Shown: in pieces, positions 18,215-27,300 of the stretch | Layout: each line of letters starts with the position of its first letter | Numbering within the stretch: the stretch's first letter is position 1 | From: Deltaproteobacteria bacterium | GTDB lineage: Bacteria; Myxococcota; Myxococcia; SLRQ01 | Direction of reading: 5' to 3' | Assembly: GCA_029210625.1 (NCBI GenBank) | Contig: JARGFU010000026.1 | Location: 1 to 64,000 of the forward strand | DNA: 64,000 nt | Position numbers and translations under genes: made by a program | The notes under the pieces: model-generated | What the model saw: the letters and a program-made list of their open reading frames with translations, nothing else | The model's database searches: none | What the model was told of the DNA's origin: nothing

Positions 18215-19669
18215 CTAGGGGTGCCCTCCGCTGCGCATCCCCTCCCCCCCGCAGGAGCCGAGGAGGGAGAGGAGGGTCTGGTGGAGCTCGGCCCGGGAGA
18301 GCCCGCCGCCGCCCTCCACCGGGGTGTCGTCGGCGCCGGCGCCGGCCTCGACCAGCTTCAGGGCCTGCTGGTACCAGTCGCAGGCGGCCTCCCGCCGGCC
18401 GAGGGTCGAGAGGAGGTTGCCCATGAGGTAGCGCCCCATCAGGCTGTCTGGCTCACGGGCGAGGAGCCGATCGAGGGACTCGGCGGCCTCGTCGAGGTGG
18501 CCGCTGTCCAGCTCGACCAGGGTGAGGATGACCAGCGCCTCGCTCTCCTCGCCGGGCAGGCCCGTGGCGCTCTGGAGGAGGTGCCGGGCGTCGTCGTGGC
18601 GGCCCTGGTCCGCGGCGAGGCGGGCCATGGTCACCGGGGAGATCGGCGAGAGCTCGACCGCCGGGCCGCCCCCGTCCGCGCTCGTCTGCCGCGCCCGGGC
18701 GGCCCGCCGCGCGGCGCTGCGGGCCATCGCGCCGCCGTCGCCCAGGCTGCCGCGGCGCCGGGCCGGGGTATGGAGGCGGCCGGGCCGCGGGGCGACCTCG
18801 CTCGCGGTGGAGGGCAGGGCGGGGGCGCGCCGCGCGGCGCCGTCCTCCCGCTGGTAGACGATGACCCCGTCGACGTCGATGGAGGTGAAGCCCGGCGGGA
18901 TCCGGGCGGCGCCCTCGGCCGGCCCGAGGACCAGGATGCCCCCCGGCCGCACCGCCGACTGGAAGGTGGCGAAGGCCGCCTCGAGGGCCGGGCGATCGAA
19001 GTAGATGAGCACGTTGCGGCAGACGACCAGGTCGAAGGTCGCGCCGCCCGGCGAGCCCTTCAGCAGGTTGTGCTGCTCGTAGGCGATGGGCGCCCTCACC
19101 GCCGCGTGGGGCTCGTAGTGCTTGTCGATCTGGCGGAAGTAGCGCTCCCGGATGGAGTCGGGCACGCCGCGGAAGGACCACTCGCCGTAGTGGGCCCGGC
19201 GGGCGCGGGTCAGCGCGGCGCTGGAGAGGTCGGTCGCCAGGATCTTGATCTCCTGGGGGCCGCCCTCCTCCCGGGCCTCGAGGAGGGTGATGGAGAGGGA
19301 GAGGGGCTCCTCACCGGTGGAGCAGCCGGCGGACCAGGCCTGGAGGGCGCCGCCGCCGATCCGGCCGCGCCCCCGGGCCTCGGCGGCCTGCTCGAGCACC
19401 AGGGTGCGCACCGCCTCGAGCTGCATGGGGTGCCGCAGGAAGTAGGTCTCGTGGTTGGCCAGCTGCTCGATGAAGCGGGCGAGGCGCGCCGGCTCCTCGG
19501 AGAGCAGGCCCTCGGCGGTGTGCTCGGGGTCCCGCCCGTGGGTCGAGAGGCCCTCGAGGAGGAGCGGGAAGCGCTGGCCGCCGAAGTCGAGGCCGAAGCG
19601 CCGCCGGATCACCTTCACCAGCCGGCTGATCGCGGGAGGCCGGCGGGCTCCCACCACCGTGGGGCTCAT
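18215..19669 (-). CDS. cheR: CheR methyltransferase with C-terminal TPR
   Basis: About 484 residues. CheR transfers methyl groups from SAM to receptor glutamates. The SAM-binding motif WSAGCSTGEEPLSLS is at about 112-126, and VCRNVLIYFD and LVLGPAEG follow. Residues about 280-350 are a low-complexity basic linker, then TPR-like helices to the end. The start at 19669 overlaps the cheW stop as ATGA, with AGGAGG upstream. Confidence 0.94.
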   Translation of the reverse strand: MSPTVVGARRPPAISRLVKVIRRRFGLDFGGQRFPLLLEGLSTHGRDPEHTAEGLLSEEPARLARFIEQLANHETYFLRHPMQLEAVRTLVLEQAAEARGRGRIGGGALQAWSAGCSTGEEPLSLSITLLEAREEGGPQEIKILATDLSSAALTRARRAHYGEWSFRGVPDSIRERYFRQIDKHYEPHAAVRAPIAYEQHNLLKGSPGGATFDLVVCRNVLIYFDRPALEAAFATFQSAVRPGGILVLGPAEGAARIPPGFTSIDVDGVIVYQREDGAARRAPALPSTASEVAPRPGRLHTPARRRGSLGDGGAMARSAARRAARARQTSADGGGPAVELSPISPVTMARLAADQGRHDDARHLLQSATGLPGEESEALVILTLVELDSGHLDEAAESLDRLLAREPDSLMGRYLMGNLLSTLGRREAACDWYQQALKLVEAGAGADDTPVEGGGGLSRAELHQTLLSLLGSCGGEGMRSGGHP

Positions 19670-20133
19670 GCCTCCTCCTTCGGCTCTTCGGGCGGGTCGG
19701 GCTGCTTCACCTCCTGCACCAGGGCCGCGGTCCTCGGATCGAGGAGCCCGTCCACGTCGAGCACCGCCACCGGCGAGCCCTCCCGCAGGAGGTAGCCCAC
19801 GACGAAGGCCGGCGCCGAGGCCGAGCGGGGGGTGCTCGTGGGAGAGCCCTCGATCAGGCCCTCGATCGAGTCGATCTTGAGGGCGACCTGGTCCTCTTCC
19901 CGGGAGAGCACCAGGAGGAAGTCGGCCTGGCAGGGGGGCTGGATCTTCAGCCCCAGCCGGTGGGCCGGATCGACCACGACCAGCAGCTCCCCCCCGAGGT
20001 TCAGCACGCCCAGCACGTCGGGGGGGGCCTCGGCGACCGGGGTGGGCCAGGCCAGCCGGAGGGCCTCCTCGACCCGCTCCACCGGGACGGCATAGCACTC
20101 GCTGGAGACGGAGAAGGAGAGGAACGAGGTCAT
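19666..20133 (-). CDS. cheW: CheW coupling protein
   Basis: 155 residues, first gene of the long minus-strand run. It couples receptors to CheA. The CheW fold is clear: FLSFSVSSECYAVPVERVEEAL, PPDVLGVLNLGGELLVVVDPAHRLGL, VALKIDSIEGL. Met at 20133 is taken because homology starts there; no good ribosome-binding site is visible. An upstream in-frame extension to 20229 lacks family resemblance and would cross a TATACT promoter-like element. Confidence 0.9.
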   Translation of the reverse strand: MTSFLSFSVSSECYAVPVERVEEALRLAWPTPVAEAPPDVLGVLNLGGELLVVVDPAHRLGLKIQPPCQADFLLVLSREEDQVALKIDSIEGLIEGSPTSTPRSASAPAFVVGYLLREGSPVAVLDVDGLLDPRTAALVQEVKQPDPPEEPKEEA

Positions 20134-20168
20134 CAGGGGGGGTTGGCCAGGCAAGTGGGCCGCCGCGT

Positions 20169-20174
20169 AGTATA
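20169..20174 (-). promoter_or_regulatory. Candidate -10 element for the cheW-led operon
   Basis: TATACT on the minus strand, about 36 bases upstream of the cheW start, in the divergent gap to the CheY-like gene. No convincing -35 is seen. Confidence 0.35.
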
Positions 20175-20255
20175 GCCCGGAGTCCCGAAGGAGGATCGAG
20201 CCCTTCCCTTCCTCCGGATCCGCTATCATCGAGGCGCCTCTTTCCCCCCGGGCCG

Positions 20256-20651
20256 ATGACCTCCAAGCCAGAGCACCCCAAGAAGATCCTCGTCGTCGAT
20301 GACATGCGCACCATCCAGGTGCTGCTGCCGGTCTACCTCGTCGGGCGCTTCTACGAGTTCCAGTCCGTGAGCTCGGCGAAGGAGGCCCTCGAGGTGATCG
20401 AGGACTTCGGTCCGGACCTGATCATCAGCGACGTGAACATGCCGGACATGGGGGGCTCCCAGCTCTGCGAGGCGATCCGCCAGCACGAGCGCTTCGGGCA
20501 GACGCCGGTGGTGCTGATGTCCGGCAGCGTGAACCGCAGCGAGCTCGACGCCATCGGCGCGGTCAGCAAGGCGAGCGCGGTGGTCTCCAAGCCCATCGAT
20601 CCGGAGAAGCTCGCCACCATCGTCCACGACCTGCTCGAAGACGACGATTGA
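20256..20651 (+). CDS. CheY-like single-domain response regulator
   Basis: 131 residues, a stand-alone receiver with all key positions: acidic pair in ILVVDDM, acceptor Asp59 in IISDVNMPDMGG, Ser in LMSGS, and Lys in VVSKPI. It is divergent from the cheW-led operon and is the natural diffusible output for the CheA there; that pairing is inferred from position. A weak TATCAT (20224-20229) could be its -10. Confidence 0.92.
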   Translation: MTSKPEHPKKILVVDDMRTIQVLLPVYLVGRFYEFQSVSSAKEALEVIEDFGPDLIISDVNMPDMGGSQLCEAIRQHERFGQTPVVLMSGSVNRSELDAIGAVSKASAVVSKPIDPEKLATIVHDLLEDDD

Positions 20652-20656
20652 AGAGC

Positions 20657-20677
20657 GGGGGGAGCTCTGCTCCCCCC
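20657..20677. terminator. Hairpin between convergent genes
   Basis: A perfect 9-base stem, GGGGGGAGC (20657-20665) with GCTCCCCCC (20669-20677), just after the receiver stop and before the convergent hydrolase end. There is no T-run, so it may be a weak terminator or a dispersed repeat. Confidence 0.4.
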
Positions 20678-20762
20678 ACACCCCCCAGCTCGAGAAGGGG
20701 GTCCACAGGACCGCTGCGCTGCGCCGGCTGGGCGCCGCCTCCGCGCGCTTCTGCCCGAGGGA

Positions 20763-22796
20763 CTACTTCACGTCCGGGTTCGGGACTCTCTCGATGACGG
20801 GGGAGGCGTTGAAGGCCGCGGAGCGCAGGAACTCCATCGAGGCGTGGATGGCCTCGGGGCGGTTGAAGATCACGAAGTGGTCCTCGTTCTTCCACTGGAG
20901 GAAGGCGCCGGTGGCGTCGCCCGCGAGGTTCTGGCGGGCGGGGGAGTCGACCGGCGCGAGGCCCGCCAGATCGAAGCTCTGGGAGGGCACCTCGATCGGG
21001 CGCATCACCGGCAGGCCGGCGGCCACCGCCATGGCCGTGGCCGTGCGCCAGGGCGTGGCGGCGTCGGTGGAGCCCGAGGTGACCAGCATGTTCGGGGTCG
21101 GCGCGCCGTCGCGGCGCTCGAGCCAGTAGGGGGAGTAGGCCAGCGGATCGGTGACCTCGGTGAGGAGCTGCACCAGCCCGACCAGGGGGTGCAGCTCGGT
21201 CAGCGGCTCGGTGGCGGTGTCCAGCTCGACCAGCTCGACCACCAGCGCGGCGATGTCGAAGGGGTCCTTGCGCTCCATCGCGGTGATCGAGAGGCCGCCC
21301 CCGGCGCCCGAGAGCACCCAGGTGCCGATGTCCTTCTCCACCGCCGCGGCCAGCGAGCCCGAGAGCCCGCCGTGGGAGTGACCGAAGAAGGAGACCCGGT
21401 CGGGGTCGAAGCAGAGCCGGCTGCCCCCCCGCGCGACGGTGGCGGGGACCTCGAGGGACTCGCGCACGAAGCGGGTCAGGGAGAAGGTGTCGGCGGCCGA
21501 CTGGCGGAAGCCCGAGCGGGCCGAGTCGGGGTTGAGGAAGTTGAAGGACATCATGTCCACGTCGAAGACCTTCCCCTCGCCCCGGGGGCCGTGGAGGGGC
21601 TGGTCCAGGCCGATCCCCGCCAGCCCCCGCCCGGCCAGCCGCCCGGCGGTGTCGTAGGAGAAGCCGTAGGCGCTGCCGCCGGTGCCGTGGGCGTACTCGA
21701 CGATGGGGTAGCAGGCGCCGCCGTCACCCGGGGGACCCTGGGGCACCGTCAGCACGAAGCGCAGGCTCTCGGTGCGGAAGGGGAGGGGCTCGCCGGTGAC
21801 GGGGTCGCGGTGGAGGTTGCCGCCCTCGGCGCCGTAGGGGACCGTGCCCTCCTGGTAGTTGGGCGAGTCGAAGCGCCCCTCGTAGACGTCGTAGCGCACG
21901 TTGCGCCCGGCGGCCCACTCGAAGCGCCGGGTGAGCCAGCTCTCGCCGTTCTGGCCGATCGGCTGCCAGTCGGCCGTGAGGGCCGGCGCCGGCAGGTCCT
22001 CGTGGATGTTCCGGTAGATCGCCTCGAGGTCGTCGACGGTGCTCTGGGTGGTGAAGACCGTGGCCGCGGCGAGGGTGGAGAGATCGACCCCCTCCTCGCC
22101 GAGCAGGTCGGTGAGGGGGCCGTGGATCAGGGCCAGCGCCGAGGCGAGGCCGGCGTCGACGCTGGCGCCCTCGCAGGCCAGGGGCGCGCCGATCGACTCG
22201 GCGAAGAGCGCCGGCGGGGTGAGGGGCTGATCGTCGGCGCCCAGCACCTCGGTGGTCAGCCAGAGGGCGTAGGTGGTCTTCGGCCGCAGGGGGAAGCCCC
22301 AGGCGGTCGCCACCGAGAGGGAGTCGGCGGTGAGGAAGGAGCTGCCCGAGGTGTCGTAGCGCCAGCGCAGGGGGAAGCGGCGGCCCCGCTCCGGGGAGGC
22401 GGGGTCCACGTCCACCAGCTGGATCGGCGCGTCGGCCTCGAGGAAGGCGGCCGGATCCGTGGGGATGCTGGCCGGCGAGACCGGGCCGTTGAAGGAGAGG
22501 TGCACCGGCGCGTTCAGGCCGAAGCCGTCGAGGGTGCCGGCGGTCAGCAGGTACTCCTCGATGAGGTCGGTGCCCGAGGGGTTGGGGAAGTCGCGCACGT
22601 CGGGGGAGCCGGAGGCGAGGGTTCGAAGGTTCGAGGGCCAGGGGAAGGCGAGCCAGCGCGCGGCCTCCGAGTCGCCGCCCCCGCCCGGCGCGTAGCGGAC
22701 CTGGAGGGCGTCGGGAGAGCAGGGATCCACCTTCCCGCCGTTGGGTCCGCAGGCGGTGACCAAAAGAAGCAGAAGGGCGGCGGTGATGCGGGGCAT
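20763..22796 (-). CDS. Alpha/beta-hydrolase lipoprotein
   Basis: About 677 residues. Signal peptide with lipobox LVTAC. The C-terminal half is an alpha/beta-hydrolase with nucleophile Ser474 in FFGHSHGGLSG; a HGTGGS oxyanion-like segment precedes it, and a late DHF histidine (NEDHFVIF) is a candidate catalytic His. The N-terminal 300 residues (FNGPVSPASIP, LTADSLSVATAWGF) resemble the beta-rich domain found in large secreted Myxococcota hydrolases. Start 22796 has GGAGGAG upstream. Esterase or lipase activity on an external substrate is likely; the substrate is unknown. A tandem GTCCACGTACAC element lies about 80 bases upstream. Confidence 0.85.
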   Translation of the reverse strand: MPRITAALLLLLVTACGPNGGKVDPCSPDALQVRYAPGGGGDSEAARWLAFPWPSNLRTLASGSPDVRDFPNPSGTDLIEEYLLTAGTLDGFGLNAPVHLSFNGPVSPASIPTDPAAFLEADAPIQLVDVDPASPERGRRFPLRWRYDTSGSSFLTADSLSVATAWGFPLRPKTTYALWLTTEVLGADDQPLTPPALFAESIGAPLACEGASVDAGLASALALIHGPLTDLLGEEGVDLSTLAAATVFTTQSTVDDLEAIYRNIHEDLPAPALTADWQPIGQNGESWLTRRFEWAAGRNVRYDVYEGRFDSPNYQEGTVPYGAEGGNLHRDPVTGEPLPFRTESLRFVLTVPQGPPGDGGACYPIVEYAHGTGGSAYGFSYDTAGRLAGRGLAGIGLDQPLHGPRGEGKVFDVDMMSFNFLNPDSARSGFRQSAADTFSLTRFVRESLEVPATVARGGSRLCFDPDRVSFFGHSHGGLSGSLAAAVEKDIGTWVLSGAGGGLSITAMERKDPFDIAALVVELVELDTATEPLTELHPLVGLVQLLTEVTDPLAYSPYWLERRDGAPTPNMLVTSGSTDAATPWRTATAMAVAAGLPVMRPIEVPSQSFDLAGLAPVDSPARQNLAGDATGAFLQWKNEDHFVIFNRPEAIHASMEFLRSAAFNASPVIERVPNPDVK

Positions 22797-22876
22797 GGAA
22801 GCTCCTCCGGGAGGGAGGCTGGAAGCTATCGAGCGGGTATCGAGGCGGCAAGGAGAAGGGACCTTACAGCCCTTCC

Positions 22877-23053
22877 GTCCACGTACACGTCCACGTACAC
22901 GTCCACGTACACGTCCACGTACACGTCCACGGCTTCTCCCGGTCACCCGGCCCACTCTCGAGGAGCCCGGGTCACCGGCACGGCTCACGGCTCACGGCTC
23001 ACGCGGGTGTCCAGCGAGCCGTGAGGTGAAGCGAGCTATACGTGTACGTCGAC
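22877..23053. repeat. Palindromic element, GTCCACGTACAC tandem with inverted end (copy A)
   Basis: Part of a 317-base intergenic region with no gene. 22877-22931 holds four and a half head-to-tail copies of GTCCACGTACAC, followed by GGCTTCTCCCG. Three copies of GGCTCAC occur near 22982-23003, then CCAGCGAGCC, and finally GTGTACGTCGAC (23042-23053), the inverse of the repeat with one mismatch. The same layout recurs at 52643-52729. Confidence 0.75.
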
Positions 23054-23113
23054 GTGCACGACCGATCGTCGTTGGTGGACCGGCGCTGCCCGGGGGGATA
23101 TTTCGTCCCCTCG

Positions 23114-24361
23114 ATGATCAACCGGATCACCCTCCTCGTCGCCCTCGTGCTCCCCGCGGCCGCGCTGGCCCAACGCCAGGCGCCCTGGGGAACAGGCGAA
23201 TCCCGCGGCGAGGATTTGAAGATCTCCCTGGTCACCTTCGGCGACGGGGACACGATCCCCGAGTGGTTCGGCCACACGGGCCTGCTGGTGCAGGACACCC
23301 GCCTGGGTCAGGAGCTGATCTACAACTTCGGCTACTTCGACTTCGGGCCGGACATGCTGCCGAAGTTCCTGATGGGCCGGCTGGAGTTCTGGGTGGGAGA
23401 CGAGCTCCCCGCGCGCTCCTTCAGCTTCTACCAGAAGCGCCTCAATCGCTCGGTGCGCCTCCAGGAGCTGAACCTCTCTCCCTCGCGCCGCCTCGAGATG
23501 GCCCGCAAGCTCGCCATCGCCGTCCGTCCCGAGAACCGCACCTACCTCTACCACCACTACGACGACAACTGCGCCACCCGCATCCGCGACCTCATCGACG
23601 AGGCGACCGGCGGGCAGTTCGAGGAGCAGAACAGCGGCCCGGCCACGATGCCCCTGCGGGATCACACCCGCCGGCACTTCGAGCGGAGCTTCTACGTCAA
23701 CCAGGTCCTCATCTACTGGATGAACGACGAGATCGACCGCGAGATCCGGGTCTGGGACGAGATGTTCCTGCCCTCGGTGATGGAGGCGCGGGTGGACGCG
23801 GCCACCTACGTGGACGAGAGCGGCCAGACGGTGCCGCTGGTGAAGTCTCGCAAGACCCTCTTCGAGGCGAAGCGCCCGGCGGTCCCCGAAGAGGCGAGCA
23901 CCACCTGGCCCTTCGCCCTGCTCTGGGGCCTCCTCTTCGGAGGCGGCGCTTTGCTGCTGGTGCGCTGGCACCAGAAGAGCGGCAAGAAGCTGCCCCGCAC
24001 CCTGCTTGCGCTCGAGCATCTGCTGATCGGCCTGCTCGCCGGCTTCCCGGCGCTGGTGCTCTGCTTCTTCTGGTTCACCGAGCACACGGTGACCCACTTC
24101 AACGAGACCAACCTCCTGGCGAACCCCCTGACGGCCCTGGCCTTCCCCCTGGGGATCGGCCTCTTCTGGGGCTCGAGGCGCGCCATCCGCTGGCTCTCCT
24201 TTTCCTGGACGGCGCTGGCGATCACCTCGGCCCTGCTCGTCGTGCTGAAGCTCCTGCCCGCCTTCGATCAGCACGTGATCGATCCGGTCGCCTTCTTCCT
24301 CCCGCTCAACGTCGGGATGGCCCAGGCCCTGTGGCGCCTGCACCGGGGCGCCGCCGCCTGA
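23114..24361 (+). CDS. DUF4105-domain membrane protein
   Basis: 415 residues. A signal peptide (MINRITLLVALVLPAAALA) precedes a DUF4105 (Lnb N-terminal periplasmic) domain: EWFGHTGLLVQD, YNFGYFDFG, YHHYDDNCATRIRDLID. The Asn-Cys pair in DDNCA is the typical conserved site. Five hydrophobic segments fill the C-terminal 150 residues. The family is found in Bacteroidota and deltaproteobacteria; a lipid or peptidase-like role has been suggested but not settled. Start 23114 begins the signal peptide; in-frame sequence upstream belongs to the repeat element. Confidence 0.85.
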   Translation: MINRITLLVALVLPAAALAQRQAPWGTGESRGEDLKISLVTFGDGDTIPEWFGHTGLLVQDTRLGQELIYNFGYFDFGPDMLPKFLMGRLEFWVGDELPARSFSFYQKRLNRSVRLQELNLSPSRRLEMARKLAIAVRPENRTYLYHHYDDNCATRIRDLIDEATGGQFEEQNSGPATMPLRDHTRRHFERSFYVNQVLIYWMNDEIDREIRVWDEMFLPSVMEARVDAATYVDESGQTVPLVKSRKTLFEAKRPAVPEEASTTWPFALLWGLLFGGGALLLVRWHQKSGKKLPRTLLALEHLLIGLLAGFPALVLCFFWFTEHTVTHFNETNLLANPLTALAFPLGIGLFWGSRRAIRWLSFSWTALAITSALLVVLKLLPAFDQHVIDPVAFFLPLNVGMAQALWRLHRGAAA

Positions 24362-24364
24362 TCC

Positions 24365-27300
24365 TCAGGAGACGCCGGGCAGGCCCTCGGGCAGCTCGCA
24401 GAGCTGCGCGCCGAAGGTCCAGCGGGGGGTGTCCCAGGCATCGAGGCGATCGGTGAAGGCGAGCCAGCGCCGCTCGGCCTCGAGCTCCAGGCCGGAGGAC
24501 TGGGCCCGGCGCCAGGCCAGGAGGCGCACGAAGCGCTCGCCGACCCGATCCTCTCGCTTCTGGCACTCCTCGCAGATCACGGCGAGGGCCTCCCCCTGGG
24601 CGTCGAGGTCCTCCTCGAGGAGCGCCGCGAGGGTCTCGACGGTGAGGATCAGATCCCAGCGCCGGGAGCGCTCGGCGTAGCGGCGGTTGCGATAGACCAG
24701 ATCGGGCAGATCGCCGCGGACCTCCCCCGCGAGCAGCTCGGCGATGGCGCCGAGGAGCTGGCAGCGGGCGGACTGATCCCCGGCCTCGATGTGCTCGGCG
24801 AGCTCCTCGAGGACCTGACTGCGCGCGCGCACGCCCGCCAGATCGCCGGAGAAGAGGGCCTCGGTGAGGTTGACGATGAAGAGCTCGAGGGCCTCCCAGG
24901 GGATCTCGATCTCGAGGTTGGTGGCGGCGGCAAAGGCGCGCGCCTTGCCGGCCTCCTCCCAGCGGCCCTCCATCTCCCGCAGGTTGGCCCGGGGGATCTC
25001 CGCCTCGTGGATCAGCCGGCTCCCCACCGGCTCGTGGCGTTGCAGCTCCTCGGTCTCCTCCACCAGCACCCGCAGGGTCTGGTGGTCGGCCCGGCGGCCG
25101 CAGAGCTCCATGTGGTCGTAGTGGTAGTGGAAGAAGTAGGTGGGGATGTGAGCGCGGGCGCTGCGGGGCGGCAGGAGGCCCCGGGCCACCCCGAACTCGC
25201 CGAGGTTGATCAGCACCGAGATCAGCGCCGAGGTGATGGAGTGCCGCAGCGGGCTCTCGGGGCCGGCCAGCGCCCGGACCTCCTCCAGCGCCTCGCGCGC
25301 CTCCAGGAAGAGCCCCCGCCCCCAGGCGTTCCAGCCCCGGACCATCCCGACGTGGGGAACGAGCTCCGGGGCCAGCGGCTCGAGCGCCTCGGCTCGCCGC
25401 AGGGCCTCCTCGGCGGGCTCGTACTCGGCGAGGAAGCTGTAGCAGCCGGCCTGGATCACCGCCATCCGGGCCTGCTCCGTGGGGAGGCCGAGGCGCTCGG
25501 CGTCGCCCTCGACCCGCGCGGCCAGGTCGATCGAGGCCCGCCAGTCCGCCATGAACTGCAGGCCCCGGGCGATGAGCCCCTCGGCCACGCAGAGCTCGGC
25601 GGGGTCCTCGAGGCGCTCCACGGCGATGCGCGCCAGCCGGAGGGCCTCCTGATCGGCGCGGGCGAAGGTGGCCCGCCGGGCGCCGACCAGGGCCGCCCGC
25701 CCGGCGGCCTCGCGCTCGCCGAGGGCCTCGAGGTGCTCGAAGGCCTCGGCGGAGGAGGCCCCGCCCCGCTGCTCGAGCGCCGCCAGCGCCTGCCGGTGGA
25801 GGGTCCGGCGCTCGGCGAAGGAGAGGGTGTCGTGCACCACGGTGCGCTCGAGGTCGTGGGCGAAGCGGTAGGTGCGACCTGGCCCGGCCCGCAGGACGCC
25901 CAGCTGGAGGAGGCGGAACAGCGCCTCGCGCACGGCCTTCGAGCCCTCCTCGGCGACGAGCAGATCGAGGGCCGAGAAGTCGAAGATCGGCGGCGCGATG
26001 GCCGCCGTGTCGAGGACCCGCCGGGCGAGGGGCTCGAGGCGCTCGAGGCGCTCGCGGATCGCGTCCTCCACCGTCGCCGGGATCGCCTCTCCGCCGGCCG
26101 CGGCGGCCAGGGCGAGCTGCTCCAGGAAGAGGGGGTTGCCCCCGGCCCGGTGGGTGATGGCCTCGGCCTCCCCCAGGGAGAGCGAGGGGGCGTGGTGCTT
26201 CACCAGCGCCAGGGCGCCGGTGCGCTCCAGCTCCTCGAGCACCAGGCGCTCGCCGAGGTTGGGCAGGGAGACCCCCGGCCGGGTCGTGGCCAGCAGGGCC
26301 CCGCCGCGGGAGAGCAGGGGCGGGAGGAGCTGCCGCCAGGCGGCCAGGTCGTCCTCCCGGGCCAGGTGCAGGTCCTCGAGGATCAAGACCACCTTGTCCC
26401 CCCCGACCGAGAAGCTCTCGGCCAGGGCGTCCACCAGATCCGCGCGGCTCTCGCTCACCGGCACCTGCAGGCTCCCGGCGACCTCCCCCAGGGTACGGAA
26501 CGCCTGGTAGCCCCCGAAGTGACCGAAGGCGATGCGCCGCCCCTCCTCGCGCAGCCGCCGGGAGGCCTCGCGCACCAGGCGGCTCTTGCCGATGCCCAGC
26601 TCTCCCTCGAGGATCAGCGCGCCGGGCCCGCGCCGGCGCTCCGGGTCCTCGAGGGCGCAGTGGGCGAGGATCTGCGTGAGCTCCCGGTCGCGGCCGATGA
26701 GGGGCGCGCGCTCCTCCACGTAGGCCTGGAACTCTCCGCTGTAGCCTCCGCCGAGCCGACAGAGGGCGATGGGCCGGGCGAAGCCCTTGGCCTCGAGGGG
26801 AGGGAGGGCGACCGAGGTCACGGTGGTGAGCTGCTCGGCGGTCGGTCCGTCGCAGTAGACCTCCCCCGGCGGCGTCGCCTGGAGGATCCGCGCGGCCCGG
26901 TTCACCGGCTCGCCGACCGCCGACACCTCGTGCCGCAGGGGGGCGCCGAGGACCCCGGCGAAGACCCGGCCCGAGGTGATGGCCACGCCCAGCCCCAGCT
27001 CGTCGGCCAGCCCCCTGCCCGCCTCGGCGGCGCGGGCCAGGGCGTTGGGCGAGGCCGAGGGGATGCCGAAGAAGGCCAGGATCACCAGACCCTTGTCGCC
27101 GGCGTCGATCTTCTGCACGTGGCCGCCGACCCGGGCGATCAGCTTCGCGGCCCGCGAGAGGGTGTTCTCGACCTCGGCGAAGCTCGCCGGCTCGGCGCGG
27201 GCCAGGCCCACCCGGGCGAAGAGGATCACCCCGGGGCGGTGCTGCCCCGCGCGGCGGGGCTGGAGCAGGCCCTCCCAGACCGGGGCGGAGAGGAAGGGGC

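Noticed and set aside
15059-19795. Long plus-strand open frame across the chemotaxis genes
   Set aside because: Antisense shadow; clear Che domains are on the minus strand.
22877-22931. Possible CRISPR-like tandem repeat
   Set aside because: The units are only 12 bases, directly abutting with no spacers. It is part of a palindromic element.
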